Shown one piece after another: positions 1-8,946 of a DNA stretch of 64,000 bases (positions are counted from its first letter, which is position 1; each line of letters begins with the position of its first letter). A program made the translations under genes and the position numbers. The notes beneath the pieces were generated by a model. It was not told where the DNA came from. It saw only the letters and a program-made list of their open reading frames with translations, and made no database searches. The DNA comes from Acinetobacter calcoaceticus (GTDB lineage Bacteria > Pseudomonadota > Gammaproteobacteria > Pseudomonadales > Moraxellaceae): the NCBI RefSeq assembly GCF_900520355.1, contig NZ_LS999521.1:3472001-3536000 (forward strand), read 5' to 3'.

Positions 1-47
1 CACCATATGACTTGACTAAAGGTCGTATTACGTACCGTGCTCGCTAA
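1..47 (+). CDS. infA: translation initiation factor IF-1, 3' end only
   Basis: Only the last codons are inside the window. They read ...PYDLTKGRITYRAR and stop at 45-47, which is the well-conserved C-terminus of IF-1, a small OB-fold protein that binds the ribosomal A site during initiation. The frame is fixed by the stop and by the hairpin terminator that follows 11 bases later. The start and the rest of the gene lie to the left of the window. Confidence 0.93.
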   Translation, partial: PYDLTKGRITYRAR

Positions 48-58
48 TTAGTGAATGC

Positions 59-88
59 AAAAAAGCCACTTCATAATGTGGCTTTTTT
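59..88 (+). terminator. rho-independent terminator of infA
   Basis: A GCCAC/GTGGC stem, extended by A and T runs to about 10 bp, with a TTCATAAT loop, is followed by six T. It ends infA on the plus strand. Its symmetry means it can also serve the minus-strand gene that ends at 99. Confidence 0.85.
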
Positions 89-98
89 ATTGCGTCAT

Positions 99-470
99 TT
101 ATTCACTTAAGCGACTGGTTTTACATCCTACCGTTTGGCATTCACGCAACCTTTCTTGCAGCCAATGGTTTCTTTCCTGCGTTGTCTGTAAACGACATTG
201 CACGTCTACGCTATTCCTATTTGAATCTGTACACTCAGCATCACGTTGACGTATCCATGCGAGCTGAGATTTCTTAAGAATATTTTTTTGCGCGGTATTT
301 AACTTTACTCGCAATGCTTGATAATTCTTATTCAGGTCTGCATCTGCACTCGCATAAATTTTATTTGTACAATAAATATCATCATAAGTATTACGGGCAC
401 TATCACAGTTATCAGCGTAGACGACAGTCATTCCTAAACTGCATAAAAATGCAAAAGCAATTTTTCTCAT
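99..470 (-). CDS. LprI-like (DUF1311) secreted protein
   Basis: This is a 123-residue protein with an N-terminal signal peptide (MRKIAFAFL..., likely cleaved after Ala19) and a Cys-rich mature part with the spacing DxxYC...LNxxY...LxxxQxxW...RDxxC. That pattern is typical of the DUF1311 / lysozyme-inhibitor LprI N-terminal family, which are periplasmic or surface proteins; lysozyme inhibition is shown for some members only. I chose the ATG at 470 over an upstream in-frame ATG because it directly opens the signal peptide and has AAGGAAG about seven bases ahead. It is monocistronic and faces infA. The family assignment is fairly firm; the substrate is unknown. Confidence 0.75.
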   Translation of the reverse strand: MRKIAFAFLCSLGMTVVYADNCDSARNTYDDIYCTNKIYASADADLNKNYQALRVKLNTAQKNILKKSQLAWIRQRDAECTDSNRNSVDVQCRLQTTQERNHWLQERLRECQTVGCKTSRLSE

Positions 471-645
471 ACTTTTCTTCCTTAAGTTTTCTATGAAATT
501 ATTATTAGAACGGTTTGAATGTAAGGATAAGTCTAAAGATAAGTACACCTTTCATTTATCATAATCTTCCTTTTTTACTTTACAAGCATTCAAATCCAAC
601 CTATTGTTCTTTAATAACAAATATAATTTTTTTATTGAGATAAAA

Positions 646-1053
646 ATGAATATAGATACCCGATATCAAATTGGCCTACTTTGTTTAATCATGATGAATG
701 TGAACGGTTGCACTAGCCATCCACACCAATCTGTAAATTTACAAGAATATTTAAAAGGGTTTCTCGGCAAACCTGCCGCAACCATTCAACAAGATCTAAA
801 TCTAAGAAGTCTTGGTTTTCAGGTATTAAAAACACCGCAAAAAACGCAAGATCAGCTGATTTATACCATTCTACGGCCGATAAATATCCCAATTCCTATG
901 GTGAGTAATGTCGATATGAGAGGTAATTCGGTCGCTATACAGTCAGGTAATCTTGGTGGTAATTCTTACGATGTGAATTTCAACTGCAAAGTTATTTTTC
1001 AGCTTAAGAATAATATTGCACAGTCTATTCAATATGAAGGTAAAGCTTGCTAA
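646..1053 (+). CDS. small putative lipoprotein, unknown function
   Basis: This is a 135-residue protein that starts with a short hydrophobic segment ending in V-N-G-C (Cys22), a plausible but imperfect lipobox (Asn at -2 is unusual). The mature part has no domain I recognise; it contains QEYLKGFLGKP and a C-terminal half with two further cysteines. The start at 646 is preceded by TTGAGAT at a six-base distance. A longer in-frame start at 604 would bury the signal segment and is disfavoured. It stands alone and converges on leuB across a shared terminator. It may be an outer-membrane-anchored protein (inference). Confidence 0.6.
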   Translation: MNIDTRYQIGLLCLIMMNVNGCTSHPHQSVNLQEYLKGFLGKPAATIQQDLNLRSLGFQVLKTPQKTQDQLIYTILRPINIPIPMVSNVDMRGNSVAIQSGNLGGNSYDVNFNCKVIFQLKNNIAQSIQYEGKAC

Positions 1054-1064
1054 AACATAGGCAT

Positions 1065-1093
1065 AAAAAACGCAGCGTTGAGCTGCGTTTTTT
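1065..1093. terminator. bidirectional terminator between lipoprotein gene and leuB
   Basis: Hairpin AAAAAACGCAGC - GTTGA - GCTGCGTTTTTT. A and T runs on both sides let it end the plus-strand gene at 1053 and the minus-strand leu operon at 1106. Confidence 0.88.
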
Positions 1094-1105
1094 TATAAGA
1101 AACTT

Positions 1106-2185
1106 TTAAGCAAGAGCAGCGACAACTGCCTCACCCATCTCGGCTGTACCCACTTTTGTCATACCTTCAGACATAATATCTGCTGTACGCAAGCCTTGAT
1201 CAAGTACTTGACCTACCGCATCTTCAATTGCTTTTGCGGCAGCTTCTTCACGGAATGTATAGCGAAGCATCATTGCAACCGAAAGAATAGTTGCTAATGG
1301 ATTCGCCACATTTTGACCTGCAATGTCAGGTGCAGAACCATGACAAGGTTCATACATGCCTTTGCCATTTTCATCTAAAGAAGCTGATGGCAACATGCCG
1401 ATTGAGCCTGTAAGCATTGCCGCTTCATCAGATAAGATATCGCCAAACAAGTTACCTGTTACGATCACGTCAAACTGTTTTGGTGCACGTACAAGCTGCA
1501 TTGCAGCATTATCCACATACATATGAGAAAGCTGAATGTTTGAATAACTCGCTTGCTGCAAATCAGTAACTGTTTGCTTCCAAAGTTCTGTTACTTCTAA
1601 AACGTTCGCTTTATCGACTGAACAGACTTTACCACCACGTAATCCTGCAAGTTCAAAAGCAACTTTTGCAATGCGCTTAATTTCACTTTCAGAATAAACG
1701 TCAGTGTTATAGCCTTGTTTTTCACCGTTTTCGAGTTCACGGATACCACGTGGCTGGCCAAAATAGATACCGCCAGTAAGCTCACGAACAATCAGAATAT
1801 CTAAACCAGCAACAATTTCAGGTTTTAAGCTAGAAGCATCTGCCAATTGCGGATATAAAATCGCTGGGCGTAAGTTAGCAAACAAGTTGAGTTCACTACG
1901 AATTTTTAAAAGACCACGTTCAGGACGAATAGAACGCTCAATTGCATCCCATTTTGGTCCGCCTACTGCACCCAGTAAAATTGCATCAGCTTTTTTTGCC
2001 TGTTCACTCGTTACAGCGGGATATGGTTCGCCATGTGCATCAATTGCAGCGCCGCCCAATAGGCCATGTTCCCAAGTCAACGATAAATTAAATTTTTCAT
2101 TTACTGTATTTAATACTTTTTCTGCTGCCCCAACAATTTCAGGACCAATACCATCACCAGCTAAAATTAAAATCTGTTTAGACAT
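1106..2185 (-). CDS. leuB: 3-isopropylmalate dehydrogenase
   Basis: LeuB oxidises and decarboxylates 3-isopropylmalate with NAD+ in the third step of leucine synthesis, in the cytoplasm. The 359-residue product has the family's features in order: N-terminal [18 protein letters not shown], the substrate-binding RPERGLL and RELTGG regions, KANVLEVT with the catalytic Lys, and the Mg-binding D-x3-D region [10 protein letters not shown] followed by the NAD-binding GSAPDIAG. The ATG at 2185 begins the conserved N-terminus; an in-frame start 27 bases upstream adds residues not seen in the family. It is the last gene of the leuC-leuD-lipoprotein-leuB cluster, all on the minus strand. Confidence 0.97.
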   Translation of the reverse strand: MSKQILILAGDGIGPEIVGAAEKVLNTVNEKFNLSLTWEHGLLGGAAIDAHGEPYPAVTSEQAKKADAILLGAVGGPKWDAIERSIRPERGLLKIRSELNLFANLRPAILYPQLADASSLKPEIVAGLDILIVRELTGGIYFGQPRGIRELENGEKQGYNTDVYSESEIKRIAKVAFELAGLRGGKVCSVDKANVLEVTELWKQTVTDLQQASYSNIQLSHMYVDNAAMQLVRAPKQFDVIVTGNLFGDILSDEAAMLTGSIGMLPSASLDENGKGMYEPCHGSAPDIAGQNVANPLATILSVAMMLRYTFREEAAAKAIEDAVGQVLDQGLRTADIMSEGMTKVGTAEMGEAVVAALA

Positions 2186-2224
2186 GAACTTTTTCCATTT
2201 TCCAAAAAACAAGCAGTGTTATGA

Positions 2225-2809
2225 CTACCGCGGTGTTAGTTTTTTCTGTTCAAGGAACTCGCCTAGCCCTGTTGTTACATCAAATGGTCGACAAAAACGG
2301 CGAATCACACGCTCATCTTGCTCTAAGTCGACACATAATGGATCTGGCACAGAAACATTCAGCAAACTACCCGAACGGTTAGTTTTGTCTCGGTACATTT
2401 TAAATGTATAGCGATGGTTGGCATTAAACTGGTGAATAACATGGATTGTTTCGGCCCGATCTGGAGAAATCGGATAGAAACGGATCACCACTTCATATTG
2501 TTTAGCAGGCACAGATAAATATAAACTGTTGGTTTGGCTAAGCACTGAACCGTGCAACCGTACAATTCCTTGATGAATTGCCTGATTACTAATTCGTCGT
2601 GTTTGTGCATCCACTACAGTAATATCATTGAGTCGTTCAAATTCACAACTCTTCGCGCCCGAACAATATATTGCTGCATTCTGCCCCAAATTTTCTTGTT
2701 CAGCCTGCTTAATACGGACAGTATCCACTACATTGTATGTGCTCTGACAAGCACTGAGTGTTATTGCGCACAGGCTCAACAAAAAGCTATGAGTAACGTT
2801 CCTCTTCAT
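2225..2809 (-). CDS. hypothetical lipoprotein inside the leu cluster
   Basis: This is a 194-residue protein with a clean lipoprotein signal (hydrophobic stretch then L-S-A-C, Cys21). The rest shows no domain I can name; it has several cysteines (CSGAKSCEFER, DPLCVDL, RRFCRPF) and alternating patterns that suggest a beta-rich fold. It sits between leuD (112 bp upstream) and leuB (39 bp downstream) in the same direction, so it is probably co-transcribed. No link to leucine synthesis is evident. It could be an envelope protein carried by synteny alone. Confidence 0.7.
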   Translation of the reverse strand: MKRNVTHSFLLSLCAITLSACQSTYNVVDTVRIKQAEQENLGQNAAIYCSGAKSCEFERLNDITVVDAQTRRISNQAIHQGIVRLHGSVLSQTNSLYLSVPAKQYEVVIRFYPISPDRAETIHVIHQFNANHRYTFKMYRDKTNRSGSLLNVSVPDPLCVDLEQDERVIRRFCRPFDVTTGLGEFLEQKKLTPR

Positions 2810-2921
2810 TGTTCAAGCCCAATCCTCATCTAGTGCATAATTTTAAGGTGTTTTTATGCTTTAGCATGTTAGCAAGAGTTTGAACGCTACGCCATGGCTA
2901 TGTTTAAAATGTACCAAAAGG

Positions 2922-3569
2922 TTAATTTAACTCTTGGAATACCCAAGGACGAACCTGTTTAGTTTTTTCTTCATAAGCGCGAATTGCATCCGCATTTTGA
3001 AGCGTTAAACCAATATCATCCAAGCCATTTAACAAGCAATGCTTGCGAAATGGGTCAACTTCGAATTTAAAAGCTTCACCTGTTGGAGTACGTACTTCCT
3101 GAGCTGCTAAATCAATTGTTAATTGATAGCCTTCATTGGCAGCACATTCTTTAAATAACTGATCAACAATTTCTTCTGACAAAATGACAGGTAACATGCC
3201 ATTTTTGAAACAGTTATTAAAGAAAATATCAGCAAAGCTTGGCGCAATAACAGTACGAAATCCGTACTCATTTAATGCCCAAGGCGCATGCTCACGACTT
3301 GAACCACAACCGAAGTTAGTACGAGCAATTAAAACATTTGCTCCTTGATAACGTGGCTGGTTCAAAATGAAATCCAGATTTTTTGGACGAACTGAATTAT
3401 CTTGTCCCGGATAACCTTCATCTAAATAACGAAGCTCATCAAATAAGTTATCGCCAAAACCAGTACGTTTGATTGATTTCAAAAACTGTTTTGGAATGAT
3501 TAAATCTGTATCAACATTGGCACGATCTAATGGTGCAACGATACCTTGTTCAACTGTATAAGCTTTCAT
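2922..3569 (-). CDS. leuD: 3-isopropylmalate dehydratase small subunit
   Basis: LeuD is the swivel-domain subunit that pairs with LeuC to isomerise 2- to 3-isopropylmalate. The 215-residue product shows the family signatures: [17 protein letters not shown] near the N-terminus, [15 protein letters not shown] in the middle (the substrate-binding GSSREH loop), [18 protein letters not shown] after it, and a C-terminal GLDDIGLTL. Length is normal. It starts 18 bases downstream of the leuC stop, as expected for a translated operon. Confidence 0.97.
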   Translation of the reverse strand: MKAYTVEQGIVAPLDRANVDTDLIIPKQFLKSIKRTGFGDNLFDELRYLDEGYPGQDNSVRPKNLDFILNQPRYQGANVLIARTNFGCGSSREHAPWALNEYGFRTVIAPSFADIFFNNCFKNGMLPVILSEEIVDQLFKECAANEGYQLTIDLAAQEVRTPTGEAFKFEVDPFRKHCLLNGLDDIGLTLQNADAIRAYEEKTKQVRPWVFQELN

Positions 3570-3587
3570 GGTTTGCTCCAGACCGAA

Positions 3588-5006
3588 TTAAAATGAACGA
3601 ACATCAACAAAGTGACCTGCGATTGCAGCCGCTGCCGCCATTGCTGGGCTCACCAAGTGAGTGCGACCACCATTGCCTTGACGGCCTTCAAAGTTACGGT
3701 TAGACGTCGATGCACAGTGTTCACCTGGTTGTAATTTATCTGCATTCATTGCTAAACACATTGAACAACCTGGTTCACGCCATTCAAAACCAGCTTCCAA
3801 GAAGATTTTATCTAAGCCTTCTTTCTCTGCCTGTTGTTTAACTAAACCTGACCCTGGAACAATCATAGCTTGCTTAATGCTAGACGCCACTTTACGGCCT
3901 TTAACTACCTCGGCCGCAGCACGGATATCTTCAATACGAGAATTAGTGCAAGAACCAATAAAGACACGGTCAAGTTGAATATCAGCTAATGCTTGACCTG
4001 CATTTAAGCCCATATATTGATAAGCACGCGTCCAGTCATTGCGTTGAACATCATCTTTTGCTTGTTCTAAGGTTGGTACAGCTTCAGTGACCGGAATAAC
4101 CATCTCAGGTGAAGTTCCCCAAGACACTTGTGGTTCGATCTCTGCACCATTTAATTCAACGACTACATCAAAAACCGCATCTTCATCTGAATGCAAAGTG
4201 TCCCAGTAAGCAACTGCTTGTTCCCATTGCTCGCCTTTTGGTGCATAGCTACGGCCTTTCACGTATTCAACGGTTTTGTCATCAACAGCAACCATGCCTA
4301 CACGAGCACCCGCTTCAATCGCCATGTTACATACCGTCATACGCCCTTCAATCGACATATCACGGAACACTTGACCACCAAATTCAATCGCGTAACCCGT
4401 ACCACCTGCGGTACCAATTTTAGCAATAATTGCCAACACCACATCTTTTGGTGTTACGCCTTTGCCTAACACGCCATCTACACGGATTAACATATTTTTA
4501 GATTTTTTCTGAATCAAACATTGTGTGGCTAAAACATGTTCAACTTCAGATGTTCCAATACCATGTGCCAAGCAACCAAAAGCCCCATGTGTTGCTGTAT
4601 GCGAATCCCCACACACCACAGTCATGCCGGGTAAAGTTAAGCCCTGTTCAGGTCCAACGACATGCACAATCCCCTGACGGATATCGTTAATATTAAATTC
4701 AACAATATTAAAGGTTTTACAATTATCATCTAAAGTTTGAACCTGAATACGAGACGTCTCATCTTCAATACCCGCGATGCCTTGCTCACGTTCCTTTTTA
4801 GATGTTGGAACGTTATGGTCTGGTGTAGCAACGTTTGCACTTAAACGCCATGGTTGACGACCCGCAAGTTGCAAACCTTCAAATGCTTGTGGACTAGTCA
4901 CTTCATGCAATAAATGACGGTCAATATAAAGTAAACATGAGCCATCATCACGCTGTGAAACAACGTGGTCATCCCACAATTTGTCATATAAAGTTTTGCC
5001 TGCCAT
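3588..5006 (-). CDS. leuC: 3-isopropylmalate dehydratase large subunit
   Basis: LeuC is the [4Fe-4S] aconitase-family subunit of isopropylmalate isomerase. The 472-residue sequence begins [16 protein letters not shown] and carries [13 protein letters not shown], the cluster cysteine in FIGSCTNSR (about residue 350) and the pair in [10 protein letters not shown] about 60 residues later, then [12 protein letters not shown] chose the ATG at 5006 because GGAG lies nine bases before it and it matches the family N-terminus; an ATG 15 bases upstream lacks a ribosome binding site. It is the first gene of the leu cluster and has its own promoter. Confidence 0.96.
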   Translation of the reverse strand: MAGKTLYDKLWDDHVVSQRDDGSCLLYIDRHLLHEVTSPQAFEGLQLAGRQPWRLSANVATPDHNVPTSKKEREQGIAGIEDETSRIQVQTLDDNCKTFNIVEFNINDIRQGIVHVVGPEQGLTLPGMTVVCGDSHTATHGAFGCLAHGIGTSEVEHVLATQCLIQKKSKNMLIRVDGVLGKGVTPKDVVLAIIAKIGTAGGTGYAIEFGGQVFRDMSIEGRMTVCNMAIEAGARVGMVAVDDKTVEYVKGRSYAPKGEQWEQAVAYWDTLHSDEDAVFDVVVELNGAEIEPQVSWGTSPEMVIPVTEAVPTLEQAKDDVQRNDWTRAYQYMGLNAGQALADIQLDRVFIGSCTNSRIEDIRAAAEVVKGRKVASSIKQAMIVPGSGLVKQQAEKEGLDKIFLEAGFEWREPGCSMCLAMNADKLQPGEHCASTSNRNFEGRQGNGGRTHLVSPAMAAAAAIAGHFVDVRSF

Positions 5007-5049
5007 GTCGTCTTGCTCCATTGGACTGGGTAATTCTAATCTTTCTTCG

Positions 5050-5100
5050 ATTATAGCCAGAGTTTTACATAAATCTAATTTATCATTTTTATAAATTAGA
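5050..5100 (-). promoter_or_regulatory. leuC promoter with upstream palindrome
   Basis: On the minus strand a perfect TATAAT (-10) lies at 5055-5050, about 45 bases before the leuC ATG. The -35 region is poor. A 10-bp inverted repeat (TCTAATTTAT at 5074-5083 and ATAAATTAGA at 5091-5100, 7-base spacer) covers the -35 position and upstream. A good -10, weak -35 and adjacent palindrome is the usual arrangement at an activator-dependent promoter. A LysR-type activator is plausible given the LysR gene at 5614. Confidence 0.5.
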
Positions 5101-5160
5101 AAACTTTTTAGAATGAATCATAATCCCTTCCATACACATCAAATTTAATAAATCGTTTTT

Positions 5161-5203
5161 GTTAATGATTATCATTTGCATAATCAATTTTTAATCTTAT
5201 ACT
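5161..5203 (+). promoter_or_regulatory. Fur-box-like operator overlapping a sigma70 promoter
   Basis: 5161-5179 matches the 19-base Fur consensus (GATAATGATAATCATTATC) at 15 positions by eye, including the central ATGAT-ATCAT core. It overlaps the -35 hexamer TTGCAT (5176-5181), which is followed by a 16-base spacer and TATACT (5198-5203). Repression by iron-loaded Fur of the DUF2061 gene that starts at 5250 is the natural inference; it was not tested. Confidence 0.6.
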
Positions 5204-5249
5204 CTAAACTCTATACTAAAAATATCAAAAGTGGCTAAAGAGAATGATC

Positions 5250-5498
5250 ATGGCTAAAATCCAAAAATTTGTTATCAATAATCAACGTACTTTAAAGAAA
5301 ACATTCAGCTATTACATTATGCATATTAGTGTAGCAATGCTAGTTGCTTATCTAGTCACAGGTAACCTATGGATGGCTTTAACATTAAGTATGCTCGAAC
5401 CAACCGTACAAGCATTTGCGTTTTTCTTTCATGAAAAAGTATGGGCTGCTAAAGATCGTCGCATTTCAGCTTTAGCAAAGGAAGAAACAACAGCTTAG
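5250..5498 (+). CDS. DUF2061 small inner-membrane protein
   Basis: This 82-residue protein belongs to the DUF2061 family, recognised by KTFSYYIMHISVAMLVAYLVTGN...SMLEPTVQAFAFFFHEKVW. The family is two membrane helices (here about 25-45 and 48-66) joined by a short turn and ending in a conserved HEK-W motif; its function is unknown. I placed the start at the second Met codon because AAAGAGA lies six bases before it, while the ATG at 5244 abuts that site. It is divergent from leuC and follows a Fur-box-like promoter, so a role under iron limitation is possible. Confidence 0.8.
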   Translation: MAKIQKFVINNQRTLKKTFSYYIMHISVAMLVAYLVTGNLWMALTLSMLEPTVQAFAFFFHEKVWAAKDRRISALAKEETTA

Positions 5499-5613
5499 GC
5501 TAAGATTAGTGCGGTAATTCACAACTTTCTAACTCGTTTCGCTGCAAGCATGATACGATTTTGGCTTGGCAACTTTAGCCCCTCGATTTTTCTATTCCAA
5601 GTTGAGTTGTATT

Positions 5614-6477
5614 ATGAATCTTGCAGCCTTTGAAGCTTTTGTAAAAGTTATGGAAACAGGGTCTATCTCTGTGGCAGCAGATCAACTATTCATTACTCAA
5701 CCGGCTGTAACCAAACGGATTCACAGTTTAGAAGAATATTTTGGTGTAAAACTATTTGAGTCGGCAGGCCGTGGGGTTCAAGCAACTCATGCTGCTCATT
5801 CACTATTACCCAAAGTTAAAAACTGGCTAAATGAGCTTGGCGATATCCATCACACTCTCAGCCATGAACAAACTCAGATACAAGGTCGTTTAAAAATTGG
5901 AACGAGTCATCACATTGGCTTGCATCATTTACCCGCGCCCCTTAAACACTTTGTTCAACAATTTCCGCAAGTGACTTTAGATGTGCATTTTGTTGACTCA
6001 GAGCAAGCGCACGAAAAAGTACTCGCTGGTGATTTAGAATTAGCATTTTTAACACTTCCCCCTTCAGGTGATGATCGCCTTAACTACATTACCATCTGGA
6101 ATGACCCTTTAGTTTTTGTTGCTGCCCCTTTTCATCCACTGGCACAAAAAACGAATCTGACCTTACAAGACCTCATTGAATACCCAAGCTTGTTACCCGC
6201 CGCACAAACTTACACTGCTCAAATCACTTTAGCCGAGTTTGAAAAACAAGGGCTTAAACCTAAAATCACCATGAGCAATAACCCGCTTGAGTCTATTCGT
6301 ATGCTGGTGTCTATTGGTTTAGGTTGGTCAGTTTTGCCAAAAACTTTACTGAATCAAGATATGCAGCAGCTTGATTTAGATGTAGAAATGAATCGTCAGT
6401 TAGGCATGGTATGGCATCCTGCACGTACTCAATCTAGAGCTATGCAAGAACTGATTAAAATGATGCAGGATGCATAA
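5614..6477 (+). CDS. LysR-family transcriptional regulator next to leuC
   Basis: This 287-residue protein has a LysR winged helix-turn-helix in residues 1-60 (AAFEAFVKVMETGSISVAADQL..TQPAVTKRI) and an effector-binding domain from about residue 88. The start at 5614 is chosen because TTGAG lies eight bases before it and the family N-terminus begins there; the in-frame start at 5566 adds 16 non-conserved residues. A LysR gene beside leuC also occurs, as I recall, in Pseudomonas, so control of leuCDB is a reasonable inference. The palindrome at the leuC promoter is the candidate binding site. The effector is unknown. Confidence 0.85.
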   Translation: MNLAAFEAFVKVMETGSISVAADQLFITQPAVTKRIHSLEEYFGVKLFESAGRGVQATHAAHSLLPKVKNWLNELGDIHHTLSHEQTQIQGRLKIGTSHHIGLHHLPAPLKHFVQQFPQVTLDVHFVDSEQAHEKVLAGDLELAFLTLPPSGDDRLNYITIWNDPLVFVAAPFHPLAQKTNLTLQDLIEYPSLLPAAQTYTAQITLAEFEKQGLKPKITMSNNPLESIRMLVSIGLGWSVLPKTLLNQDMQQLDLDVEMNRQLGMVWHPARTQSRAMQELIKMMQDA

Positions 6478-6507
6478 AAAACTCTCATTTGATGCACCTA
6501 ATTTATT

Positions 6508-7254
6508 TTATCCAAGCTGCAATAGGCTTCGAATTTGTTGCACCATTTGGTTTTCATCAAGCATATGATGTGAAATGGTCATCGTTAATAGTTGATCTGA
6601 TCGAAAATGGCGGTCAACTTCAAGCATAACGTGAGTTTGATTAGGTTCAGCAACGAAAGAGACCTCAACCTCATTAAACCCACTAAACATATGTGAAGAG
6701 ACAAATTCAAGCTCTTGGTAGCAACCAATTGTTGACCTGAAATTTCGCGCAGTAAGTTGACCTTTTTCTACATCAACTGTTGATAAAATAAAGCCACATC
6801 GCTGCATAGCCTGTAAAAACATTTGCATAGCGGGGGTTGGCAGCACTTTTAGATAATCACGATCAGTTGCATCTAATCCCCAATCAACATCCATATGGGT
6901 TTGAATCCAAACACGTGTACCATTTCGTCGACAGGCAACTTCTGTAATAGGTGTCTCAAATGGTAATTGAATACTGAAAGGAAAAGAATGTGCCTGATGG
7001 GCCGGCAATAAAAATCGAGAATTCACTAACCACTCTTGTAAGACCAAAGGTTGATTAAACTCATGGTCATCAGATTCAACTTCTGCCATCGTCATCAACT
7101 TCAAATAAAGACCATTAATCTCTTTATCAGTTGATCCTCCTTTGAAGCTAATTTCCCCATGCAGTATCTCGCCTGCTTGCAAGTTTGGATTCTCTAAAAC
7201 AGTTTCTACCGTTACACCTTGAAGACCCAAACCAGACATAATTTTATTAAACAT
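6508..7254 (-). CDS. Spo0M-like (SpoOM family) arrestin-fold protein
   Basis: The 248-residue product matches the SpoOM family: N-terminal MFNKIMSGLGLQG..VETVLENPNLQAGEILHGEISFKGG, followed by the LxAGxxxxGxxxxxGG-type arrestin-like beta sandwich and the EVACRRNGTRVWIQTHMDVDWGLDATDRDYL segment. Spo0M in Bacillus affects sporulation; in Acinetobacter, which does not sporulate, the role is unknown and may involve the cell envelope or protein scaffolding. No signal peptide or membrane segment. It ends 31 bases from the convergent LysR gene and lies 54 bases downstream of the DUF2252 gene, so the two may share a transcript. Confidence 0.8.
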   Translation of the reverse strand: MFNKIMSGLGLQGVTVETVLENPNLQAGEILHGEISFKGGSTDKEINGLYLKLMTMAEVESDDHEFNQPLVLQEWLVNSRFLLPAHQAHSFPFSIQLPFETPITEVACRRNGTRVWIQTHMDVDWGLDATDRDYLKVLPTPAMQMFLQAMQRCGFILSTVDVEKGQLTARNFRSTIGCYQELEFVSSHMFSGFNEVEVSFVAEPNQTHVMLEVDRHFRSDQLLTMTISHHMLDENQMVQQIRSLLQLG

Positions 7255-7308
7255 TTTTTCTCTAACCTTTCGAATTATTTGATGTCATCTGTAGCAGCAT
7301 ACTTATTC

Positions 7309-8748
7309 TTAAAGCGCATCATCTCCAGCGAGCGGAATCTTACCATCTGTAACTTCATTCATAAATTGCTGATAATCGTTTAAATTGCGCTCTGCATACT
7401 CCTCTGCATACGTTTGTAATACTTCTACAATTGTACTGCCCTCTCCTAGATATCCCATAAGTACATCAGCATTTCCAGACTTAGCATGGGCATGAGCTAA
7501 AGCCAAACCACAACTTTCGGCATACTCATAGAAATACTCATCATCCATATCACTAAGATCAACCGAGATTTTCATATCACGTAACTGACGTACATGAAAA
7601 TGTTGATTCGATGTTGAAGAAAATCCAAGAAAGATGTCACTAGCAGCTTGCATGAGTTGCTGACCATGTACCACGCGCTCACCTTCATGTTTTACTTTTT
7701 CTACAAATAATGGACTTAAAATCGATGGATTCGCTTCTTTCATTTGTAAAATTAACGGTTCCCGATCTGCGTCTTGAAACAATGCAATCGCGGATCTTGT
7801 ACCAACACTACCGACACCAACCACTTTCAAAGCCACATCTGTCCGTTGATAACGATCAAAAAGTACTTGGCGATCATATTTCAAAGAATCACGATATTGC
7901 TGAAAGAATGCATCAACATCTTTACTGAAAGGTTCATCTGTATTTGGATGCCATAATAACGGCACATCATCCACAAAATAGCGAAATCCTGTATCTTGAT
8001 CTTGCTGAGTGAGCTTCGGTAAAACAGAATATGCATTTCTCTTCTGCGCTGAATCAAGATGCTTCTCGCGTTTCTTTCTCAGTTTTCGGCATTCAGTATT
8101 TTCTAATAAGGTACTGGCATCAACTTTTTCATACCAAACTTGTAGAGGCGAAAGTTCCGTATTTTCTAATAAGTGCTGACGATAACTATTTAACATCGTT
8201 TTAATTGCTTTTAAACCAACCTTATCTGCAAGATCAATATCATGAGCCGCAATCACAAAACTGGTAGCTAAACGCTTTAAATCCCATTCAAATGGGGCCA
8301 CCAACGTCTCATCAAAATCATTGATTCCAAACAACAGATTACGCTCTGGGCTAGCAAACCCACCAAAATTACTTAAATGGCAATCTCCACAAATCTGTTG
8401 AAATAAGCCTGAGCTCACCTGTTCCCAAGCCTGATCAAAAAGCATTAAAGAAGGCATACCACGATAAAATGTAAAGGGTGAAATACTCATTCGTTTTGCA
8501 CGAATTGGTTTGAGCTGCTCTAAACGTCGTTGGTTACTCCAATCATAGATTGTTAAAGCAGTTATACCTTTTGGTCGCTCAGAAAGCTCTGACAGTTGTT
8601 CTCGCGGAACTTTTTTACGTTGAGCCTTACCTAATTTGAAGCCTTCACTTTTATTAAGTAATTTCCCTTGATAGCTATGACGTGTTAAATCAATACTTTC
8701 ATCATTCCAAAGTTGTTTTGGTAATTTAATTTGTGCTTTTTTTGGCAT
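7309..8748 (-). CDS. DUF2252 family protein
   Basis: This 479-residue protein carries the DUF2252 signature, a kinase-like fold relative: an RMSISPFTFYRGMPSLM segment, GDCHLSNFGGF (the family's GDxHxxNFG), then FGINDFDETLVAPFEWDLKRLATS. The HxxN and NDFDE patterns resemble the catalytic loop and DFD of aminoglycoside-phosphotransferase-type enzymes, but no substrate is known for the family. Cytoplasmic; no signal peptide. It is followed by the Spo0M-like gene in the same direction. Confidence 0.85.
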   Translation of the reverse strand: MPKKAQIKLPKQLWNDESIDLTRHSYQGKLLNKSEGFKLGKAQRKKVPREQLSELSERPKGITALTIYDWSNQRRLEQLKPIRAKRMSISPFTFYRGMPSLMLFDQAWEQVSSGLFQQICGDCHLSNFGGFASPERNLLFGINDFDETLVAPFEWDLKRLATSFVIAAHDIDLADKVGLKAIKTMLNSYRQHLLENTELSPLQVWYEKVDASTLLENTECRKLRKKREKHLDSAQKRNAYSVLPKLTQQDQDTGFRYFVDDVPLLWHPNTDEPFSKDVDAFFQQYRDSLKYDRQVLFDRYQRTDVALKVVGVGSVGTRSAIALFQDADREPLILQMKEANPSILSPLFVEKVKHEGERVVHGQQLMQAASDIFLGFSSTSNQHFHVRQLRDMKISVDLSDMDDEYFYEYAESCGLALAHAHAKSGNADVLMGYLGEGSTIVEVLQTYAEEYAERNLNDYQQFMNEVTDGKIPLAGDDAL

Positions 8749-8896
8749 TATTCCCTCATATTTAAATTAAAAATTTTTATATTATTAAACCTTTGCCAAG
8801 GCAAAATTTATTTTTTATTAGACATACTTATATCTACTTTTGGAACAAGATTTATAAAAAAATATTCAAAAAATGATTTTAAATATAATTAATTAA

Positions 8897-8939
8897 GAGT
8901 TGGAAGATCTCAAAGCTTTGCAAGCTACTCTTCCAACTC
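8897..8939 (-). terminator. long hairpin terminator behind the HAD gene
   Basis: An 11-bp perfect stem (GAGTTGGAAGA / TCTTCCAACTC) encloses an inner AGCTT/AAGCT hairpin, seven bases after the HAD stop. On the minus strand it is followed by an AT-rich tail rather than a clean T run, so termination efficiency is uncertain. Confidence 0.6.
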
Positions 8940-8946
8940 CACAATC

